Of a DNA stretch of 64,000 bases, positions 25,287 through 33,477 are shown piece after piece. Position 1 is the stretch's first letter; the number at the start of each line of letters is the position of its first letter. Source of the DNA: Bin18 sp965242795 (GTDB lineage: Bacteria > Desulfobacterota > Binatia > Bin18); the NCBI GenBank assembly GCA_965242795.1, contig OZ251505.1, positions 1,240,001 to 1,304,000 of the forward strand, in the 5' to 3' direction. A program made the translations under genes and the position numbers. The notes under the pieces are model-generated. The model had not been told where the DNA came from. It made no database searches and saw only the letters and a program-made list of their open reading frames with translations.

Positions 25287-25574
25287 TCAGTCGGTCGGCG
25301 GCGGGTTGACCGCGCTCTTCAGGACCGGGCTGGGCTTGAAGGACAGCACCCGCCGGCCCGAGATGATGATGGCCTCGCCGGTTTGCGGGTTGCGGCCTCT
25401 GCGGGGGTTCTTGTGGTTGATGACGAAGTTTCCGAAGCCGGAGATCTTGACTTTCTCGCCCTGTTCGAGACGTTGCTTGATGATCTCGAAAATCAGTTCG
25501 ACCACGTCGCTCGCCTCCTTCTTGGAGAAGCCGACTTGGTCGTAGATGTGTTCGACGATGTCTGCTTTCGTCAT
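25287..25574 (-). CDS. ihfA: Integration host factor subunit alpha
   Basis: Sequence-specific DNA-bending histone-like protein of 95 residues. MTKADIVEHIYDQVGFSKKEASDVVELIFEIIKQRLEQGEKVKISGFGNFVINHKNPRRGRNPQTGEAIIISGRRVLSFKPSPVLKSAVN has the full HU/IHF fold, including GFGNF and the arm RGRNPQTGE with the intercalating proline. The in-frame ATG 14 codons upstream is less likely, because MTKADIVEHIY is the family start. In gammaproteobacteria ihfA follows pheT; here it is next to pheS but on the opposite strand. Confidence 0.95.
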   Translation of the reverse strand: MTKADIVEHIYDQVGFSKKEASDVVELIFEIIKQRLEQGEKVKISGFGNFVINHKNPRRGRNPQTGEAIIISGRRVLSFKPSPVLKSAVNPPPTD

Positions 25575-25785
25575 GCGGGCCCCTTGCACCGCCCCCTTGT
25601 CGGCCGAGCCGACCACCGCCTGCCTCGGGCGCGTCCCGAATGCCGGACGGAGCGGGATAAGTAGTAAAGCTCCATCGGCAAGTCAAGGCGGAATCCGCCC
25701 GCACCGGAGGACCGGGCGGGGAGGGCTTTCGGCATTTCGGCCCCAACGATAGGATGACCGCCGCAACGCACCGGGAGGACGGCAC

Positions 25786-26796
25786 GTGCAGGACATTCGG
25801 GCGCGGTTCCGGGAAGAGATCGACGCCGCCACGACGGACCGGGCGGTGGAAGCCGTGCGGGTTCGCTATCTCGGACGCAAGGGGGCGATCACCCTGTTGC
25901 GGAAGAACGCCGACTTCTCGGCCATGTCCGCGGAGGAGAAGAAACGGTTCGGCCGAGAATTCAACGACCTGAAACGCTTTGCCGAGCAGCGGATTGTCGA
26001 CGCCAGGGCAGAAGGCACGTCCCGGCCGGCCGCCGCGGCCATCGATATGACGTTGCCCGGTCTGGACACCCGCCTCGGCCACTTGCACCCGATCACGCTC
26101 GTCCAGATGGAACTGGAAGCGATCTTCCAGTCCATGGGGTTCATGATCCTGGACGGTTACCACGTCGAGACCGATTTCTACAACTTCGAGAGTCTCAACA
26201 TCGGGCGCGACCATCCGGCGCGGGACATGCAGGATACGTACTGGCTCAAGAACGGGATGCTGCTCCGCACGCATACTTCGGCCAATCAGGTGCGGGCGCT
26301 CGAACGCTACGGCGCACCGATCCGTGCGGTGTTCCCCGGCCGCTGTTTTCGCAACGAGGCCGTGGACCCCAGCCACGAAAACACGTTCTACCAACTCGAA
26401 GGACTGATGGTGGACACGGACATCTCGGTCGCTAACCTGATTGCCGTGATGCGCGCCCTGCTGACCGCGGTGTTCCACCGCGCGGTCACCGTGCGTTTGC
26501 GGCCGGGATATTTCCCGTTCGTCGAGCCGGGGTTCGAGTTGGACATCGAATGCCTGATCTGCCACGGCGCCGGCTGCCCCACGTGCAAGCAATCCGGCTG
26601 GATCGAACTGCTGCCGTGCGGACTGGTCCACCCGCGCGTCCTCGAATACGGCAAGCTCGACCCGGACCGCTACAGCGGCTTCGCGTTCGGCCTGGGTCTC
26701 ACGCGGCTGGCGATGATGAAGTACAACATCCCCGACATCCGGCTCCTGAATGCCGGCGACCTGCGCTTCTGCGAGCAATTTCCCGCAGCGGTGTAA
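25786..26796 (+). CDS. pheS: Phenylalanyl-tRNA synthetase alpha subunit
   Basis: Class II synthetase catalytic subunit of 336 residues, starting at GTG with a GGGAGG ribosome site. It has an N-terminal coiled-coil (about 1-80), then motif 2 VFPGRCFRNEAVDPSHENTFYQLEGL and motif 3 GFAFGLGLTRLAMMKYNIPDIR. A CLICHGAGCPTCKQSGW segment (four cysteines) forms the metal-ribbon-like insert found in many bacterial PheS. It is oriented opposite to its usual neighbours rplT (right) and ihfA (left). Confidence 0.97.
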   Translation: MQDIRARFREEIDAATTDRAVEAVRVRYLGRKGAITLLRKNADFSAMSAEEKKRFGREFNDLKRFAEQRIVDARAEGTSRPAAAAIDMTLPGLDTRLGHLHPITLVQMELEAIFQSMGFMILDGYHVETDFYNFESLNIGRDHPARDMQDTYWLKNGMLLRTHTSANQVRALERYGAPIRAVFPGRCFRNEAVDPSHENTFYQLEGLMVDTDISVANLIAVMRALLTAVFHRAVTVRLRPGYFPFVEPGFELDIECLICHGAGCPTCKQSGWIELLPCGLVHPRVLEYGKLDPDRYSGFAFGLGLTRLAMMKYNIPDIRLLNAGDLRFCEQFPAAV

Positions 26797-26798
26797 CC

Positions 26799-26820
26799 CG
26801 CTCGTCCTGAGCGAAGGGAT
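26799..26820 (+). repeat. Repeat fragment between pheS and pheT acting as leader and ribosome site
   Basis: The 29-base gap holds a hairpin (CGCTC / GAGCG at 26799-26803 and 26809-26813) from the dispersed GTCCTGAGCGAAGG repeat family. The AAGGGA just after it (26814-26819) sits 6 bases before the GTG of pheT and is the best ribosome site there. The repeat therefore appears to have been co-opted for pheT translation. Confidence 0.65.
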
Positions 26821-26825
26821 TCGCG

Positions 26826-29210
26826 GTGCGCATCTCCCTCGACTGGGTCGGCCAGTACGTCGATATCGCCGACCTGTCGCCCGACACGATTGCCGAGCGG
26901 CTGACCATGTCGACGGCGGAGGTCGAGGGCGTCCATCCGCTCACCCGGAGTCTCGCCGGCGTGCGGATCGCGCGCGTGGAGACGGTCGAGCCGCTGGACG
27001 GCGCGCAGAGGTTCGTGACCGTGGTGTGCGGCGCCGAACGGACGACGACCGTCTGCGGGGCGCCCAACGTGCGGGTCGGGATGACGTCGGCCTTTGCCCC
27101 GGCTGGGGTGACGCTCGCCGACGGGCGGACCATTGCCGAACGCCGTGTCGGCGGCCGATCCAGTCGGGGCGTGTTGTGCTCGTCCGACGAGGTGGGCATG
27201 GGCGGCGGGCATTTCGGCATCCTGGACCTGCCCGCTGGCCTCGAACCCGGCCGCCCGCTCGCCGACCTCGTCCCCGCGGCAGACACCCTGCTCGAAATCG
27301 ACAACAAGAGTATTACCCATCGCCCCGATCTGTGGGGCCACTACGGGATCGCCCGCGAAGTGGCCGCCATTTTCGCGCGCCCTCTACTACACCCGCTGCC
27401 GTGTAGCGAACTCGCCGCGTATGCCGACCTGCCGGCGTACCCGTTGACGGTCGACGATGCGGACGACTGTCCCTGCTACGGCTGCATCGAACTGGATGGG
27501 GTGACGCCGTCGCCCTCACCACTGGCGCTGCAAACCCGCCTGCACGCTCTGGGACAACGGACGTTCAACGTCCTGGTCGATCTCACCAACTACGTCATGC
27601 TGGAACTCGGCCAGCCCATGCACGCGTTCGACGCCGGCCGGCTGCGTGCGGTGCGCGTGGCCCCGTTCGGCACGCACGGACGCTTCACGACCCTGGACGG
27701 GCAGGACCGCGAGATGCGGCCCGACGACCTGATGATCTGGAACGAGCGCGAGCCGGTCGCGTTGGCCGGCATCATGGGCGGCCTGAACAGCGAGGTCGGC
27801 CCGGCGACGACCCGCCTGCTACTCGAAAGCGCGAATTTCAAGGACGCCCGCATCCGCCGGACCGCGACCCGGCTGGGCATGCATACGGACGCCAGCCAGC
27901 GGTTCGAGAAGCAGCAGCCCCCCGCCAATACCAGAATATCGATTGCGCGCTTCCTTCATCTCTTGGGAGAGGCGGGGTTGGCCGTCCGACCCAACACCCG
28001 CTTTACGTATCGAGGCGAACTGCAGGACCGGACGCGCCGGCTCGACGTCCCGGTGGCGTTCTTCGACCGGCGGATCGGGAACCCGATCGCCGCGGAGCGG
28101 ATCGTCTCCATCCTGACCGGGCTCGGCTTCGCCGCGCGCGCCGCGGACGGCGTCGTGTCGGTCGGCATTCCGCCGTTCCGCAGCGCCAAGGATATTTCGC
28201 TGCCGGTCGATATTCTGGAGGAGGTCACCCGCATCCACGGCTACGACAATCTCGAACCGGCGATGCCGGACGTGGCCGTGGACACCCCGGCCTTCAACGA
28301 CCGGCTCCGCGTGCAGCATAAGGCGCGACGCCTCCTCGCCCAGGCGCACGGCTTTTCCGAGATCCACACCTACAGTTGGTTCGACGAGACCTGGCTCAGG
28401 ACGCTCGGCTTCGAGCCGGGCGCGACCCTGGAAATGGCCAACTCGAGCGCCGAGCACAACGTGCGCCTGCAGACGACGTTGATCCCGAACGTCCTCGACA
28501 CGGTCAAGAAGAACGCCGCGCTACGCGACCGCTTTCGGATCTTCGAACTGGGCCGTATCTATCTGCCGGCCGGCGACCACGACCGGACGGAGCGGAACGT
28601 ACTCGCGGGTGCAAGCTGCCAGCAGGACCGGCACGGCTCCCTGGAAGACCATTTCCGGCGCGTCAAGGGCGCGTTGGAAGACATGGCCGGGCAGTTGGGC
28701 GTCCGCGGGCTGGCGGTTGCACCCGCGTCCGAGGGCAATCTGCCCTGGCAGGTTTCCGGCTCTGTTGCCGACGTGACGCTGGACGGTACAGCGGTCGGCC
28801 AACTCGGTTTCCTGACCACCCCGATCCTGGCCGAGGTGGCGCCCGCGGCGCAGGTCGTCTGGTTCGAGTTGGACTTCGACCGGTTCGACGGCCCGATCTA
28901 CCCGAACGTCGGCTACGCGCCGGCGTCCCGCTACCCGGGCTCCTGGTTCGACTTTTCTATCGTGGCCGACGCCGATGCGGGTTTTGCCGAACTGGCCGGC
29001 CGGCTGGATGAATTTTCCCACCCCCTGCTGAAGAAGCGGGAGTTCGTCACCCTCTACCGGGGCAAGGGGCTCGCCCCCGGCCTCGGCAGCTACACCTTCC
29101 GCTACTGGATAGAATCGCCCGACGGTACGCTTGGCGGCGCACAGCTCGACGCCTTCCAGGCCGAATTTCTCGACTTCCTACGCTCTAGGGGGTTGCGGCT
29201 TCGCACGTGA
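26826..29210 (+). CDS. pheT: Phenylalanyl-tRNA synthetase beta subunit
   Basis: Tetramer partner of PheS that recognises tRNA-Phe and carries the editing site. The 794 residues start at GTG (MRISLDWVGQYVDIADLSPDTIAERLTMS). The tRNA-binding EMAP-like B2 domain has VVCGAPNVRVGMTSAFAP. The B3/B4 editing region (about 210-400) and B5 follow, then a catalytic-like core with IFELGRIYLP and the C-terminal FDX-ACB anticodon domain (YPGSWFDFSIVADADAGFAELAGRLD...SYTFRYWIESPDGTL). It is convergent with rplT across a repeat-bearing gap. Confidence 0.97.
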   Translation: MRISLDWVGQYVDIADLSPDTIAERLTMSTAEVEGVHPLTRSLAGVRIARVETVEPLDGAQRFVTVVCGAERTTTVCGAPNVRVGMTSAFAPAGVTLADGRTIAERRVGGRSSRGVLCSSDEVGMGGGHFGILDLPAGLEPGRPLADLVPAADTLLEIDNKSITHRPDLWGHYGIAREVAAIFARPLLHPLPCSELAAYADLPAYPLTVDDADDCPCYGCIELDGVTPSPSPLALQTRLHALGQRTFNVLVDLTNYVMLELGQPMHAFDAGRLRAVRVAPFGTHGRFTTLDGQDREMRPDDLMIWNEREPVALAGIMGGLNSEVGPATTRLLLESANFKDARIRRTATRLGMHTDASQRFEKQQPPANTRISIARFLHLLGEAGLAVRPNTRFTYRGELQDRTRRLDVPVAFFDRRIGNPIAAERIVSILTGLGFAARAADGVVSVGIPPFRSAKDISLPVDILEEVTRIHGYDNLEPAMPDVAVDTPAFNDRLRVQHKARRLLAQAHGFSEIHTYSWFDETWLRTLGFEPGATLEMANSSAEHNVRLQTTLIPNVLDTVKKNAALRDRFRIFELGRIYLPAGDHDRTERNVLAGASCQQDRHGSLEDHFRRVKGALEDMAGQLGVRGLAVAPASEGNLPWQVSGSVADVTLDGTAVGQLGFLTTPILAEVAPAAQVVWFELDFDRFDGPIYPNVGYAPASRYPGSWFDFSIVADADAGFAELAGRLDEFSHPLLKKREFVTLYRGKGLAPGLGSYTFRYWIESPDGTLGGAQLDAFQAEFLDFLRSRGLRLRT

Positions 29211-29284
29211 GAGGATGACAGGTCTGGTCTCGCCGAACCGAGCTCGGGCGAACTGCGTATCGACGGGCCGTTCCCTCCGATGCG

Positions 29285-29352
29285 GCCCCGCGCCCGTTTC
29301 GACAAGCTCAACGGGCTCGAAACCCTGAACCTGTCGAAGGGTTCGACCCTAG
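29285..29352. repeat. Dispersed inverted repeat between pheT and rplT
   Basis: The convergent gap carries TTCGACAAGCTCAACGGG and CCTGTCGAAGGGTTCG in inverted arrangement. These belong to the same family as the repeats near 6.6, 38.1 and 63.85 kb. Sitting between two convergent 3' ends it may serve as a two-way terminator, and it lies at one end of the inverted pheST segment. Confidence 0.7.
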
Positions 29353-29371
29353 AAGCTACGGGGAGGCGGGC

Positions 29372-29731
29372 TTAGGTGGCGGCGCGCGCCTGTTTGGCGA
29401 GTTCCGCGACCGCGGCGAACGCCGGCGGATCCTGCATGGCGAGGCCGGCCAGTATCTTCCGGTCGATCTCCACCCCGGCCAGCGACAGGCCGTGCATCAA
29501 GCGGCTGTAGCTCAGTCCGTTCAGCCGCGCCGCGGCGTTGATGCGGATCGTCCAGAGCCGTCGGAAATCCCGCTTTCTGTTGCGCCGGTCCCGATAGGCA
29601 TAGACCAGTCCGCGCTCGACGGTCTCCCGCGCCTGCCGATAATTGCGCCGGCCGCCGGTGAAGCCTTTGGCGAGTTTGAGAATACGCTTGCGGCGGCGGC
29701 GCGCCTTGAAGCCGCGTCGTACGCGTGGCAT
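29372..29731 (-). CDS. rplT: 50S ribosomal protein L20
   Basis: Binds 23S rRNA early in large-subunit assembly, and represses its own operon in E. coli. At 119 residues it has the standard length: MPRVRRGFKARRRRKRILKLAKGFTGGRRNYRQARETVERG, then NAAARLNGLSYSRLMHGLSLAGVEIDRKILAGLA. A GAGGAG ribosome site precedes the ATG. It is the last gene of the thrS-infC-rpmI-rplT run; pheS would normally follow but is inverted here. Confidence 0.98.
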   Translation of the reverse strand: MPRVRRGFKARRRRKRILKLAKGFTGGRRNYRQARETVERGLVYAYRDRRNRKRDFRRLWTIRINAAARLNGLSYSRLMHGLSLAGVEIDRKILAGLAMQDPPAFAAVAELAKQARAAT

Positions 29732-29752
29732 CGGAACTCCTCCCCGTCCACC

Positions 29753-29950
29753 CTAGCCGTAGGGGATCAGTTTTCTGATCGCTTTGGCATCCGCGCCGGC
29801 GACCAGCGTCGCCTGGCGGAGGGTGCGCTTCTGTTTGCGGGTCTTGGTCGACAGAATGTGCCGGAGATAGGCGCGCCGGCGGCGCAGCTTGCCGCTGCCC
29901 GTCAGTTTGAAACGCTTGGCCGCGCCGCGGCGGGTCTTCATCTTGGGCAT
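29753..29950 (-). CDS. rpmI: 50S ribosomal protein L35
   Basis: A small, very basic 65-residue protein, MPKMKTRRGAAKRFKLTGSGKLRRRRAYLRHILSTKTRKQKRTLRQATLVAGADAKAIRKLIPYG, a complete match to the L35 pattern. Its start is 2 bases from the infC stop, so it is translationally linked to infC. It is part of the conserved infC-rpmI-rplT block. Confidence 0.97.
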   Translation of the reverse strand: MPKMKTRRGAAKRFKLTGSGKLRRRRAYLRHILSTKTRKQKRTLRQATLVAGADAKAIRKLIPYG

Positions 29951-29952
29951 GG

Positions 29953-30468
29953 TTACCTCGGGACGACCAGCATGGACATGTTACGGCCCTCCATGCGGGG
30001 TTCGGGAGTTTCGAGCGTGGCCACGTCTTCGATCTTTTCGTACACGCGACCGAGCATCTCCCTGCCGATCTCCGGGTGCGTGATCTCCCGTCCGCGGAAG
30101 AAGACCGACACCTTGACGCGGTGCTTCTTTTCGAGAAACCGGCGGATGTGGTTGATCTTGAAGTCCACGTCGTGGCCGCTGGTGCGTGCCCCGAGTTTGA
30201 CTTCCTTCATCATCACCTGGGTCTGGTGCTTGCGGGACTCCTGATCCTTCTTCTTCTGGAGATAGCGGTACTTCCCGTAATCCATGATCCGGCAGACGGG
30301 CGGCGACGCGTGGGGCGCGATCTCGACGAGGTCGAGTTCCTGGCCCAGCGCGCTGCGGAACGCCTGGCCCAGCGGCTGGATGCCGACTTGTTCCCCGTCC
30401 GCGTCAACCACGCGCACCTCGCGTGCGCGGATCTGCTGGTTGATCCGAACGGACGCTTCCCTGGCTAT
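29953..30468 (-). CDS. infC: Translation initiation factor IF-3, with a non-AUG start
   Basis: Keeps the 30S subunit free and proofreads start codons. The first ATG in frame would remove the conserved N-terminal helix. Reading upstream in frame gives AREASVRINQQIRAREVRVVDADGEQVG, which matches the IF-3 N-domain (RINxxIRAxEVR). No ATG, GTG or TTG precedes it at a sensible place. A GGGAGGUG ribosome site is followed at 6 bases by AUA (30468) and at 3 bases by AUC (30471), both overlapping the thrS stop. A rare AUA/AUC start is therefore the best reading, as known for infC autoregulation. The C-domain includes HDVDFKINHIRRFLEKKHRVKVSVFFRGREITHPEIG. Length is 171 residues. Confidence 0.93.
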   Translation of the reverse strand: MAREASVRINQQIRAREVRVVDADGEQVGIQPLGQAFRSALGQELDLVEIAPHASPPVCRIMDYGKYRYLQKKKDQESRKHQTQVMMKEVKLGARTSGHDVDFKINHIRRFLEKKHRVKVSVFFRGREITHPEIGREMLGRVYEKIEDVATLETPEPRMEGRNMSMLVVPR

Positions 30469-32366
30469 GATGCACCTCCCGGAAGGCGTTCGTGCCGGAC
30501 CCGATCCAGAAACGCCTCGACCGACAGCGGTTCGATTTTCTCGCGGTGACGCCCGCGCGGCGCGACCGTGCCGGACTGGACTTCCTTGTCGCCGATGACC
30601 AGCGTGTAGGGAATTTTGTGCAGTTCGGCCTCACGGATCTTGTAACCCAGCTTCTCGTTGCGCAGGTCGAGCTCGCAGCGCAGCCCGGCCTCGCGGAGCC
30701 GCTCCTCGACGCCGCGCGCATACGTGTCCTGCGCGTCGGTCACCGTGACCAGCTTGACCTGCACGGGTGCCAGCCACAGCGGAAAATCTCCGCCGCAGTG
30801 CTCGATCAGAACTCCCATGAACCGCTCGATGGAGCCCAACACCGCGCGATGGATCATGACCGGACGCGCCTCCGTCCCCTCGGGCGTGACGTAGCGCAGG
30901 TCGAAGCGTTCGGGGAGCATGAAGTCGAGTTGGACCGTCGCCAACTGCCACTCGCGGCGCAACGCGTCGAGCACGATGAAGTCGATCTTCGGCCCATAGA
31001 AGGCCCCGTCCCCGGCGTTGACCTCGTACCGGACCGCGTTGGCTTGCAGCGCACCGGCCAGCGCGGCCTCGGCCCGGTCCCAGGTGTCGTCGTCGCCTAG
31101 ACGCTTGTCGGGCCGCGTGGCGAGATAGAAGTGGACGTCCTCGAAGCCGAAGGTGCGATACACCTCGCCGATCATCCGCAACACCGCGCCGACTTCGCGT
31201 TCGACCTGTTCGGGCGTGCAGAAGATGTGCGCGTCGTCCTGCGCGAACGACCGCACGCGCGTCAGGCCGGCCAGCACGCCCGAACGCTCGAAACGGTGCA
31301 GGCGCGCGAAGTCGGCATAGCGCAGCGGCAGGTCGCGGTACGAATGTTTCTTGGCCGCGTACACGTACGTGTGGCCGGGGCAGTTCATGGGCTTCACGCC
31401 GAAGTCGCGGCCCTCGACCTCCGTGAAATAGATGTGCTCTTTGTAGTTCTGATAGTGGCCGGAGCGCTGCCAGACGTCGACGTCGAAGATCTGCGGCGTG
31501 ATGACCTCCTGATAGCCGTAGCGCTGGTAGAGATCCCGGATGTAGGCGATGAGTGCGTTATAGACCACGGTGCCTTTGGGGTGGAAGAACGGACTGCCCG
31601 GGGCGACCGGATTGAAGCTGAACAGATCGAGTTCTTTGCCCAGCCGGCGGTGGTCGCGGCGTTTGGCCTCTTCGATGAGGGCCAAGTGCCGGCGCAACTC
31701 CTTGGCGGTGGCGAACGCCGTGCCGTACACCCGCTGCAGCATCTCGTTGCGTTCGTCGCCCCGCCAGTACGCGCCGGCCACACCGGTCAGCTTGAAGGCG
31801 GGGATCCGCCCGGTCGATGGCACGTGCGGGCCGCGACACAAATCGACGAACTCGCCCTGGCGGTAGAGCGAAATGGGTTCGTCCTCGGGAATGTCTTCGA
31901 TGATCTCGGCCTTGTAGGCTTCGCCCATCTCGCGGAACAGGCGCACCGCGTCGTTGCACGGCACCTCTTCGCGGACGACCGGCAGATCCTCTTTCACGAT
32001 CGCCGCCATTTCGGTTTCGATCCGCTCCAGGTCCTCCGGCGTGAACGGCCGCTCGTGCGCGAAGTCGTAGTAGAACCCGCTCTCGATGACCGGCCCGATC
32101 GTAATTTGGATGTGCGGGAACAGGCGCTTGACGGCCTGCGCCATGAGATGCGCGGTCGAATGCCGCACGACCTCCAACCCTTCGGGAGACGTTGCGGGCA
32201 CCGGCTCGGCCGATTCGGTGACCAGCAGGGAGGACAAGTCGACGACTCTGCCATCCACACGTGCGGCGACCGCGCGGGCGAACTTCGGCGGCAGGCTCAT
32301 GGGTGGTGTGGCCGAGGCCGCAACGGGCGCGGGCTCGACCGGAAGGGGTTGGAGGATTTCACTCAT
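30465..32366 (-). CDS. thrS: Threonyl-tRNA synthetase, shortened TGS region
   Basis: Charges tRNA-Thr and edits mis-charged serine. The 633 residues include the N2 editing domain (HSTAHLMAQAVK and the CRGPHVPSTG zinc/editing motif), and the class II core with MNCPGHTYVYAAKKHSYRDLPLRYADF, RVRSFAQDDAHIFC and the late MIHRAVLGSIERFMGVLIEHCGG. A normal HGTP anticodon domain ends in DRVRHERLPGGAS. The first ~70 residues are Pro/Ala-rich and hold only a degenerate or truncated TGS domain before EGLEVVRHSTAH. Its stop overlaps the unusual infC start. It follows tRNA-Val, as in gammaproteobacteria. Confidence 0.97.
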   Translation of the reverse strand: MSEILQPLPVEPAPVAASATPPMSLPPKFARAVAARVDGRVVDLSSLLVTESAEPVPATSPEGLEVVRHSTAHLMAQAVKRLFPHIQITIGPVIESGFYYDFAHERPFTPEDLERIETEMAAIVKEDLPVVREEVPCNDAVRLFREMGEAYKAEIIEDIPEDEPISLYRQGEFVDLCRGPHVPSTGRIPAFKLTGVAGAYWRGDERNEMLQRVYGTAFATAKELRRHLALIEEAKRRDHRRLGKELDLFSFNPVAPGSPFFHPKGTVVYNALIAYIRDLYQRYGYQEVITPQIFDVDVWQRSGHYQNYKEHIYFTEVEGRDFGVKPMNCPGHTYVYAAKKHSYRDLPLRYADFARLHRFERSGVLAGLTRVRSFAQDDAHIFCTPEQVEREVGAVLRMIGEVYRTFGFEDVHFYLATRPDKRLGDDDTWDRAEAALAGALQANAVRYEVNAGDGAFYGPKIDFIVLDALRREWQLATVQLDFMLPERFDLRYVTPEGTEARPVMIHRAVLGSIERFMGVLIEHCGGDFPLWLAPVQVKLVTVTDAQDTYARGVEERLREAGLRCELDLRNEKLGYKIREAELHKIPYTLVIGDKEVQSGTVAPRGRHREKIEPLSVEAFLDRVRHERLPGGAS

Positions 32367-32475
32367 GAGAGAGGAGGCGTCGCTCGTCCGTGCCTCTGGC
32401 CTGTCGTATGCGCTGGTAACGGTCCGGTCGGCGGGGTCTTCTGCGTCGGAAGGCGGCGGGCACGTCGTTCGGGCA

Positions 32476-32547
32476 TAGGCACGGGCGGGATTGAACCGCC
32501 GACCCCTTCCGCGTCAAGGAAGTGCTCTCCCACTGAGCTACGTGCCT
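32476..32547 (-). tRNA. tRNA-Val (anticodon GAC)
   Basis: A cloverleaf can be drawn from the minus strand. The acceptor stem is AGGCACG/CGTGCCT with discriminator A, and the D-arm follows TAGCTCAGTGGGAGAGC. The anticodon stem is CTTCC/GGAAG around TTGACGC (anticodon GAC), and the T-arm is GGCGG/CCGCC around TTCAATC. CCA is not encoded. It lies directly upstream of thrS. Confidence 0.95.
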
Positions 32548-32625
32548 GCAGGTTCGCCCGTATCGTGAAAGGACTGCTGGCTACCAATTTTGCCCAAACG
32601 TGTCAACGAATCGCCCGCAGCGCGG

Positions 32626-33078
32626 TCAGTCCGTGCTTTCAGGATCGACCTGGACGGTCAGGTCGGCCTGTGTCCCGCCATCCAGGCGTACCGGCACGGT
32701 GTAGGTCCCGAGTTGCTTGATCGGCTCGGCGAGGAGGATCTTGCGCCGGTCCACCGTCACCCCTTGGGCCGCCAACGCCCGCTCGATGTCGATGTTGGTG
32801 ACCGACCCGAACAGTTTGTATTCCTCTCCGGCGCGCGCCGTGATGGTCAGCACCAGACCGGCCAAGCGGTCGCGGACGGCTTCGGAGTGTTTCCGGGCAC
32901 GGGCGCGTTTGGCGGCGACCATGCGTTTCTGATGTTCCAACACCCGTCTGTTGCGCCGGTCGGCCACGACCGCGAAGCCGCGCGGCAACAGATAGTTGCG
33001 GGCGTAGCCGTCCTTCACCTTCACGACGTCGCCGATCTCGCCGAGATTCTCGACCGCCTCTTGCAGAATGATTTCCAT
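32626..33078 (-). CDS. rplI: 50S ribosomal protein L9
   Basis: A protein of 150 residues with the N-terminal L9 domain MEIILQEAVENLGEIGDVVKVKDGYARNYLLPRGFAVVA, the long connecting helix (about 40-75) and a C-terminal domain (LFGSVTNIDIERALAAQGVTVDRRKILLAEPIKQLGTYTVPVRL). The start at 33078 is fixed by the conserved MEIILQ; upstream frame is shadow. It is third in rpsF-rpsR-rplI. The usual next gene, dnaB, is absent here and tRNA-Val/thrS follow instead. Confidence 0.97.
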   Translation of the reverse strand: MEIILQEAVENLGEIGDVVKVKDGYARNYLLPRGFAVVADRRNRRVLEHQKRMVAAKRARARKHSEAVRDRLAGLVLTITARAGEEYKLFGSVTNIDIERALAAQGVTVDRRKILLAEPIKQLGTYTVPVRLDGGTQADLTVQVDPESTD

Positions 33079-33155
33079 ATCGGTCCTTGGAAGGGCGTTT
33101 CGCCGAACGGTTCGACGCCCGACACGAGCGGGGTCGGAGATCCGACGGTCCGCGG

Positions 33156-33437
33156 CTACACCTGCTCCGCGACGTAGGGCAGTAGCGCAATGGCGCGCGC
33201 CCGTTTGATGGCCAGTTTCAGCTTCCGCTGGCACCAGGGGCAGGTACCGGTGATCCGGCTCGGCAGGATCTTCCCGCGCTCCGTTACGAAGTCCCGCAGG
33301 ACGCCGGTTTCTTTGTAGTCGATGGATTTCCGTTTCTCGACGCAGAAGCGACAGACCTTGCGCCGCATGCGCCGCCGCGGATACCGGTCGTCGCTACTCC
33401 GCCGGCGGCTGAATCTTCCTCTAGGCGGTCGTGCCAT
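33156..33437 (-). CDS. rpsR: 30S ribosomal protein S18 (zinc-ribbon form)
   Basis: A protein of 93 residues with a basic N-terminal extension (MARPPRGRFSRRRSSDDRYPRRRMRRK) followed by CRFCVEKRKSIDYKETGVLRDFVTERGKILPSRITGTCPWCQRKLKLAIKRARAIALLPYV. The cysteine pairs CRFC and CPWC make this the metal-binding (C+) version of S18, so it should need zinc. S18 forms a pair with S6, whose gene is just upstream. Confidence 0.97.
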   Translation of the reverse strand: MARPPRGRFSRRRSSDDRYPRRRMRRKVCRFCVEKRKSIDYKETGVLRDFVTERGKILPSRITGTCPWCQRKLKLAIKRARAIALLPYVAEQV

Positions 33438-33477
33438 ACCTACTCCGTTCCTGTTGCCGGGCCGTCTCCGTTCGGCT

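Noticed and set aside
25279..26778. Long upstream extension of the MerR-like frame
   Set aside because: It is antisense to pheS and in another frame of ihfA. The conserved MerR domain starts right after GTG 25278.
29953..30417. infC starting at the first in-frame ATG
   Set aside because: This start would delete the conserved N-terminal RINxxIRAxEV segment and has no ribosome site in front of it.
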